From an uncultured Fibrobacterota bacterium (lineage in GTDB: Bacteria; Fibrobacterota; Fibrobacteria; Fibrobacterales; Fibrobacteraceae), in contig CAIRAY010000034.1 of NCBI GenBank assembly GCA_903876665.1, positions 1 through 64,000 on the forward strand: DNA of 64,000 nucleotides, read 5' to 3'. This document shows, in pieces, positions 59,559 through 64,000 of the stretch; positions within the stretch are counted from its first letter, which is position 1; each line of letters begins with the position of its first letter. Under the pieces are notes generated by a model, which was not told where the DNA came from, did not search any database, and saw only the letters and a list, made by a program, of their open reading frames with translations. The position numbers were made by a program, and so were the translations under genes.

Positions 59559-61847
59559 TCATTCCACGGCGAGCAGGTCGGGATGGATTTTTTCAAGTTC
59601 CCGGGTAAGGAAGCTTTGGATGAAATTGCTGTTGGATTCTTGAAGGATGTATTCCCGGATGCGCCCCAAGGTTTCGGGAGTCACCCGCTTGGAGATGTAG
59701 CGCACCACGTAGGCTCTTTGCGGGACAACACTTAGACTACGGAAACCCAGCGCCAGGAGAATCAAGATGCCGATTGGGCTTCCAGCCATTTCGCCACATA
59801 CCGTAAGGGCCTTTCCGCTCGCCTGAACAATGCCAAACACCTGGGACATGAAGCGGATCACCACGGGATGATGTTCGCAGTAGAGGTGCCCCACATGGGA
59901 GCTGTTGCGGTCCACACACAAAAGATATTGAACCAGATCGTTGGTGCCAAAGGAGAAAAAGTCCACCAGGGGAAGGTAGTCGTTCAGCTGCCAAAGCACT
60001 CCGGGGACTTCGATCATCATCCCAAACGGGGGACGGTTATCCGGAGCCAAATCCAGATCCAAGGCAATGGTGTCTAGCATTTTTTTGATATTGGTGACTT
60101 CCCATAGCTGAGTTACCATGGGTAGTAGAATGCGGACTTTACATCCAACCTTCCAAGCCCGCATGATCGCATAAAGTTGATCCGAAAGCGTTTGGGAATT
60201 CTCCAGGGAAAACCGGATGGAACGAAGTCCCAGCATGGGATTTTCTTCGCGAGGCATGGTAAAATAGGGTAGCTGTTTGTCGCTTCCAATATCCAGCGTC
60301 CGCACCGTTACCCAGCCGGGAACGGCGTTTGCTGTGGCTTCAATTTGCCCACGCTGTTCCTCGATGGAGGGCCAGGAAGACCTTTGCATAAAACTAAACT
60401 CCGTGCGGAACAGACCTATGTTGTCAAGCCCTGCATCCACTGCGCTCTTCAGGTCGCCCGGAAATCCAATGTTGGCGGAAACTTGGACATCGAAAAGAGC
60501 GCCTTCCGTATCTGCTCCACCTTCCTTGAGGTGCTCACGGATTTCTTCCTGCTTTTTCCTGTAATGGTCGTAATCCCGGACCAAGGCTTCCACTGGATTT
60601 ACAAAGAGGAATCCGGTGCGACCATCGACCAAGAGGAAGTCGCCCGCATTCACGAGATCAAGCACACCCTGAATCCCCGTGATCGCTGGAATCCCCAGGG
60701 AGCGGGCAAGAATGGCCATGTGGCCACCTTCACCTCCGACCTCGGTGACCACGCCACGCACGGCCCCGGACAAGGCAAGCAAGTGCGTAGGTCCGACCTC
60801 GTGCGCAAGCAGAATGGACCCTTGTGCAACCAGGGTCGGTGCCACATCTTCGCCCCGTTCCTGCAACAGGCAGCGAAGTAGTTTCTCTTCAATGTCACGA
60901 AGGTCAAACAGGCGCTCCCGGAAGAACGAGGGACCGAGGGCGGCAAATTGCCGGCACAGCCCATCGACGGCTTCCTGCACCGCCGTTTCAGCAGATAAAT
61001 CTCCCGCACCGATCTTGGCCTTCATCCCATCCTGAAACATGGGATCGGAGAGGAGCTGACGCTGAGCCTTGAAAATTCCCAGTTCGGCCTCGGACATTCT
61101 CGAATCGGTGATGAGGGTTTGGAGCAGCTCTTCAATCTCCTGATCTACCACACGGCAGGCATGGGCCAAGCGGCCAAGTTCCATGGAGATGGTCTTTACC
61201 GAAAGTTCACGACTCTTTAAAGTCTTGTACAACCCTTCCAGCTTGTGCACTGGGCCCGAAGCGATTCCGGAAGCGACACCCACCCCTTGCTTGAATGGAC
61301 CTCCCTTGCCTCCGCCATGATTCTCGACACGGTCCAGACGGCCACCGACCTCCACCACTGCGGCGATACGGGATGCAATGATTTCGAGCAAGGTTTCCTG
61401 GGCAGGGTTCTGTTCTTGCTCCTCCATGGATTGCACATTCAAAACACCCAGGCAACGGCGTTTGAGCATGATCGGTGCGCCCACATAAGTTTCGTACAAC
61501 TGTTCGCCCAAGCCAGGAAAAAATTTATAGCGGACATGTTTGGATGCCGGAGTCACCGAAAGGGGACGCTCCTGTTCGAACACAATTCCCGTCAATCCCT
61601 CCTGGGGAGTGAGCCGGGGAGGATTCTCCACGCTGAATTTGAGCCCGTGGTTCGCGGTCATCACCAAGGCACCCAACCGTGCATCCCAGAGGTATATGGA
61701 GACCACATCAAAGCCGAGCGCGTGGGCTAAATGGTCCACCACGGATTTCAACACGCTGCTTTTTTCTGCAGGACTGCTCAGGAGCTCGCCAATTTCCTTG
61801 ACGATGCGCAAGTGGTTTTCGGGACGGATTTGCATATTGGGACTCAT
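59559..61847 (-). CDS. ptsP: PtsP-like phosphoenolpyruvate phosphotransferase (GAF plus enzyme I)
   Basis: A 762-residue protein. Residues about 15-165 are a GAF domain (FDVVSIYLWDARLGALVMTANHGL). The enzyme I part has the phosphohistidine in GGEGGHMAILARSLGIPAI and the PEP-binding barrel with LFRTEFSFMQR, NPMLGLRSIR, MMIEVPGVLWQL, FSFGTNDLVQYLL and the catalytic cysteine in LTVCGEMAG. This is the architecture of PtsP (EI-Ntr), which starts the nitrogen PTS phosphorelay. Because sigma-54 genes are prominent here, a regulatory rather than sugar-uptake role fits. It follows a lipoprotein gene by 9 bp on the same strand. Confidence 0.92.
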   Translation of the reverse strand: MSPNMQIRPENHLRIVKEIGELLSSPAEKSSVLKSVVDHLAHALGFDVVSIYLWDARLGALVMTANHGLKFSVENPPRLTPQEGLTGIVFEQERPLSVTPASKHVRYKFFPGLGEQLYETYVGAPIMLKRRCLGVLNVQSMEEQEQNPAQETLLEIIASRIAAVVEVGGRLDRVENHGGGKGGPFKQGVGVASGIASGPVHKLEGLYKTLKSRELSVKTISMELGRLAHACRVVDQEIEELLQTLITDSRMSEAELGIFKAQRQLLSDPMFQDGMKAKIGAGDLSAETAVQEAVDGLCRQFAALGPSFFRERLFDLRDIEEKLLRCLLQERGEDVAPTLVAQGSILLAHEVGPTHLLALSGAVRGVVTEVGGEGGHMAILARSLGIPAITGIQGVLDLVNAGDFLLVDGRTGFLFVNPVEALVRDYDHYRKKQEEIREHLKEGGADTEGALFDVQVSANIGFPGDLKSAVDAGLDNIGLFRTEFSFMQRSSWPSIEEQRGQIEATANAVPGWVTVRTLDIGSDKQLPYFTMPREENPMLGLRSIRFSLENSQTLSDQLYAIMRAWKVGCKVRILLPMVTQLWEVTNIKKMLDTIALDLDLAPDNRPPFGMMIEVPGVLWQLNDYLPLVDFFSFGTNDLVQYLLCVDRNSSHVGHLYCEHHPVVIRFMSQVFGIVQASGKALTVCGEMAGSPIGILILLALGFRSLSVVPQRAYVVRYISKRVTPETLGRIREYILQESNSNFIQSFLTRELEKIHPDLLAVE

Positions 61848-61856
61848 CTGTTCAAT

Positions 61857-62753
61857 TTAGTTTGTTTGCGCACCGACGTAGGCTTTGTAGGAGAGGCGCA
61901 GAGTGAGGGGTAAATCATCCACTAAAAATTCCGCCACTCCGGGGGATTCGAGGGAGATATCCTTGACCCGGGAAGCATGGATCCCGACGGAGTCGAGCGC
62001 AATGGCCGCCACAAAATCACCGTTGCGCGCAAATGCCAGGAGCCGTTTGCAGGTCAAGTCCAAAACGATAATTTCAAAGGAGTTCGAACGAACCCGCTGG
62101 GCAGAACAAAGATACGGCTCCATCGAGGGGCTTTGCGACAGGGGGCGGCTCCATTCCAGTTGCCCAGACCCGCTGTAGGAGGCCAGCCGCTCCGGATGTG
62201 TGCCATCCACTCCCTCCACCACGACAATCCCATCGTCATCGGCATCGACGGACAATGGAGATCCAAATCCAAAATAGAAGCCCTGGCCCTGGCACCCAGA
62301 TGCAGACCGTGCCCAAATTTGGTTGCTCAGGACCGACCCCAAAACCACACGGTCCCCAGTCGGCAACACCGCAAAGGAGCCCGTCTGCAGGGAACAATCC
62401 TCCCGTCCGTTTACCAAAAGCAGCGACCCATCCAGGGCAAATAAATCCCCATTGGAAGCCAGGTCCAAATCATCAATGAATCCGTCGTATTGATGGCTTG
62501 AATCCTGCACCCAATCACAGCCGTAGGATTTCCGCTGATAGGTGGTGATGCCCGAGTATGCATCCAAAACATGGAGTCGATTCCGGGGTAAATCCAGAGC
62601 CATGCGTGCGGGCTTCCGGTTCAGGGGAATATCCAGATTCGCACCGCATTCCTCCACAAACAATCCAGGAGCAGAACCTGAATCAACACCAGTACAGCTG
62701 AAGAGAAGTACCACTTGAGCAAGAATCACGATGATCCATCGACCAAAAACCAT
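61857..62753 (-). CDS. Lipoprotein with repeat (propeller-like) sequence, unknown function
   Basis: A 298-residue exported lipoprotein. The leader MVFGRWIIVILAQVVLLFSC has a lipobox with the cysteine at residue 20. The mature part has recurring short beta-motifs (RNRLHVLDAYSGITTY, NGDLFALDGSLLLVNG, GIVVVEGVDG, CKRLLAFARNGDFVAAIAL) and six more cysteines, suggestive of a beta-propeller stabilised by disulfides. It is reminiscent in style of the larger lipoprotein at 24470-26206, but no direct homology can be claimed. It is transcribed into ptsP, and is divergent from the YihY gene with only 22 bp between start codons. No Shine-Dalgarno sequence is evident. Confidence 0.65.
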   Translation of the reverse strand: MVFGRWIIVILAQVVLLFSCTGVDSGSAPGLFVEECGANLDIPLNRKPARMALDLPRNRLHVLDAYSGITTYQRKSYGCDWVQDSSHQYDGFIDDLDLASNGDLFALDGSLLLVNGREDCSLQTGSFAVLPTGDRVVLGSVLSNQIWARSASGCQGQGFYFGFGSPLSVDADDDGIVVVEGVDGTHPERLASYSGSGQLEWSRPLSQSPSMEPYLCSAQRVRSNSFEIIVLDLTCKRLLAFARNGDFVAAIALDSVGIHASRVKDISLESPGVAEFLVDDLPLTLRLSYKAYVGAQTN

Positions 62754-62775
62754 AGAGAGAATTTAACTTTAACCC

Positions 62776-63678
62776 ATGCATTTGAGTTCCTATCAACTTC
62801 GACGCCCATTTTTTACCCCCTTTCGGCTGGTGTGGCACACCTGGACCCATTGCCTGAGCCACCATACCTTCACCCGCGCCTCGGCCCTAACCTACACCAC
62901 CCTGCTCGCCATTGTTCCAACCCTGATCCTTATCCACTCTATTGCGGGAGCCTTTGGAATCCTGGATTTGGCGAATAATGTGCTTCCACTCCTCAACCGG
63001 GAATTACAGCTGGGACTCCCCGTGGCGGAACTGAAACCGATTCTGGGACATGCCGAAAGCATCGGATTTGGACAATTGGGAATTATTGGGTCTTTAGGAC
63101 TTTTAATCACCTTCGTCATGGCCTTTGAAAATCTGGAGACCAACCTGAATGTGGTCTGGCACGTCAAGGAAAACCGGAGCCTGATAAAAAAATTCCTTTT
63201 ATCCGTCCCCTTTCTGGGGTTGCTGGGAGCAGGGGTCGGTGGCATCGCCGCCATTCTATCCTATCTGCAAAAATGGCTCCGGCTTCTCAGCACGGATGGC
63301 ATTTCCGTTCTTCATTCAAACTACTGGCACTGGGTTGGCTCGTGGGGCCTTTTCCTCTCCTTTCATGCCATGACCTGGGTTTGTCTTTATCTGCTGTATC
63401 AATTGGTGCCCTTCGCCCGGGTCGAGCGAAAGACCGCAATGATCTCGGCCCTGGTTGCTTTGGTTTCCATGCGCCTACTGGTGTGGGTCTTCCTCCATCT
63501 GCAAGCCTACTTCTTTGAGCGCATGTCGTTATTCTACGGCTCCTTGGCCTTCATTCCCCTGGTCATGCTTTTTGTATACGGACTTTGGTGCGTCATCTTA
63601 TTTGGCAATGCCCTCTCCTGGCGCCAGCAGCACTGGCCTCCCAACAAATCCACCGACCACCTGCAGGATGAACTATGA
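62776..63678 (+). CDS. YihY/virulence factor BrkB family membrane protein
   Basis: A 300-residue inner-membrane protein of the YihY (UPF0761) family, once called RNase BN. It has six hydrophobic helices and the family N-terminal pattern FRLVWHTWTHCLSHHTFTRASALTYTTLLAIVPTLILI. It also has the loop GFGQLGIIGSLGLLITFVMAFENLETNLNVVWHVKENRS and the C-terminal RMSLFYGSLAFIPLVMLFVYGLWCVILFGNALSW. A transport or envelope role is assumed for the family; no substrate is established. It overlaps the next gene by an ATGA quartet at 63675-63678. Confidence 0.9.
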   Translation: MHLSSYQLRRPFFTPFRLVWHTWTHCLSHHTFTRASALTYTTLLAIVPTLILIHSIAGAFGILDLANNVLPLLNRELQLGLPVAELKPILGHAESIGFGQLGIIGSLGLLITFVMAFENLETNLNVVWHVKENRSLIKKFLLSVPFLGLLGAGVGGIAAILSYLQKWLRLLSTDGISVLHSNYWHWVGSWGLFLSFHAMTWVCLYLLYQLVPFARVERKTAMISALVALVSMRLLVWVFLHLQAYFFERMSLFYGSLAFIPLVMLFVYGLWCVILFGNALSWRQQHWPPNKSTDHLQDEL

Positions 63679-64000
63679 AAAAACTCCTATTTACCTTGAT
63701 TCTTCTTTGCGTTTCCTCTCTTCACGCAGAGGACGCCAAATTCTGGATCGGCCCCACACTCCAGTGGTCAAGCATCGCTGAGCAAAATACCGCCCTTGTG
63801 GGCCTGCGTGTCGGCTACACCCCCGCGCCCCCTCTACATGTCGGAATTTGCTACTCCCGCGTGGCCAGCAGCATTTCCCATCTGAACAATAACATTCCCT
63901 ACAGCGTGAGCTATGCCGCCTTTGGTGTCTTCGCTGAGCCAGTAATTTTTTCATCCCGGTCCATCCATTTATTAGTCCCCGTATCCATAAATGCTGGCGA
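63675..64000 (+). CDS. Exported protein, N-terminal part (runs off the window)
   Basis: The frame begins at ATG 63675, overlapping the YihY stop in ATGA, and stays open for 108 codons to the window end. The N-terminus MKKLLFTLILLCVSSLHAED is a signal peptide with cleavage after AHA-like LHA. The mature part (FWIGPTLQWSSIAEQNTALVGLRVGYTPAPPLHVGICYSR) alternates polar and hydrophobic residues in short strands, as in outer-membrane beta-barrels. Identity is unknown because the rest lies outside. Confidence 0.7.
   Translation, partial: MKKLLFTLILLCVSSLHAEDAKFWIGPTLQWSSIAEQNTALVGLRVGYTPAPPLHVGICYSRVASSISHLNNNIPYSVSYAAFGVFAEPVIFSSRSIHLLVPVSINAG

Noticed and set aside
59457-59735. 92-codon plus-strand frame between the EAL and ptsP genes
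   Set aside because: It is built from repeat copy C and the antisense of the ptsP end.
1981-64000. CRISPR arrays, tRNA genes or prophage genes
   Set aside because: No regularly spaced repeats, no cloverleaf with CCA-type ends and no phage structural or integrase genes were seen.

Overview
The window is a continuous bacterial chromosome segment with about 56 protein genes. No rRNA, tRNA or CRISPR array was seen. It probably comes from a flagellated member of the Fibrobacterota. This rests on the secreted pectate lyase with Fibrobacter-style poly-serine linkers, several lipoproteins of no recognised family, an LL-diaminopimelate aminotransferase and a complete polar-type flagellar gene set (FlhF/FlhG). 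The phylum is an inference from composition and gene content, not from a marker gene.

Layout. Positions 1-15.5 kb are mixed housekeeping and surface genes. They include a clipped transposase-like zinc-ribbon gene, a family 10 pectate lyase, a DnaQ-type exonuclease coupled to a DJ-1/PfpI protein, Hsp33, ThrH, an RlmI-like rRNA methyltransferase, ribosomal protein L31 type B, lipoproteins, a membrane glycosyltransferase carrying a C-terminal NPCBM domain and a GT-B glycosyltransferase. From about 15.5 to 54.1 kb every gene is on the minus strand. Read from high to low coordinate they are flgJ-flgN-flgK-flgL, flagellin, fliW-csrA, a MerR regulator with three very large or unusual glycosyltransferase/TPR genes, flgM, motE-like, fliK, flgD, flgE, motA-motB-fliL-fliM-fliN-fliO-fliP-fliQ-fliR-flhB, a lipoprotein, flhA-flhF-flhG, a small membrane protein, fliA, a small flagellar-operon protein, an HDOD protein, dapL and a GAF-HD-GYP phosphodiesterase. 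Positions 54.4-64 kb hold clpB, a PAS-PAS-GGDEF-EAL protein, a PtsP-like enzyme I, another lipoprotein, a YihY-family membrane protein and the start of an exported protein.

Regulatory picture. Four near-consensus sigma-54 promoters (-24/-12 type, GG-N10-GC) are visible, all on the minus strand and each in front of a flagellar transcription unit: flgJNKL, flagellin, MerR plus glycosyltransferases, and motE-fliK-flgD-flgE onward. flgM instead has a sigma-28-type -10 box. Flagellin has a short leader that folds into a hairpin with GGA in its loop, the classical CsrA site, next to the csrA-fliW pair. The local logic therefore looks like sigma-54 control of hook, filament and glycosylation genes, FliA/FlgM for a later class, and FliW-CsrA control of flagellin translation.

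Most unusual content: the MerR-led operon of tandem GT2/TPR proteins under a sigma-54 promoter (a candidate flagellin-glycosylation module); a beta-propeller-like lipoprotein inserted between flhB and flhA; an FlhB whose NPTH cleavage motif reads NPTF; an exonuclease fused to a decayed GIY-YIG domain; and a dispersed palindromic repeat with a compensatory base change. All calls were made by eye, and no database search was run.
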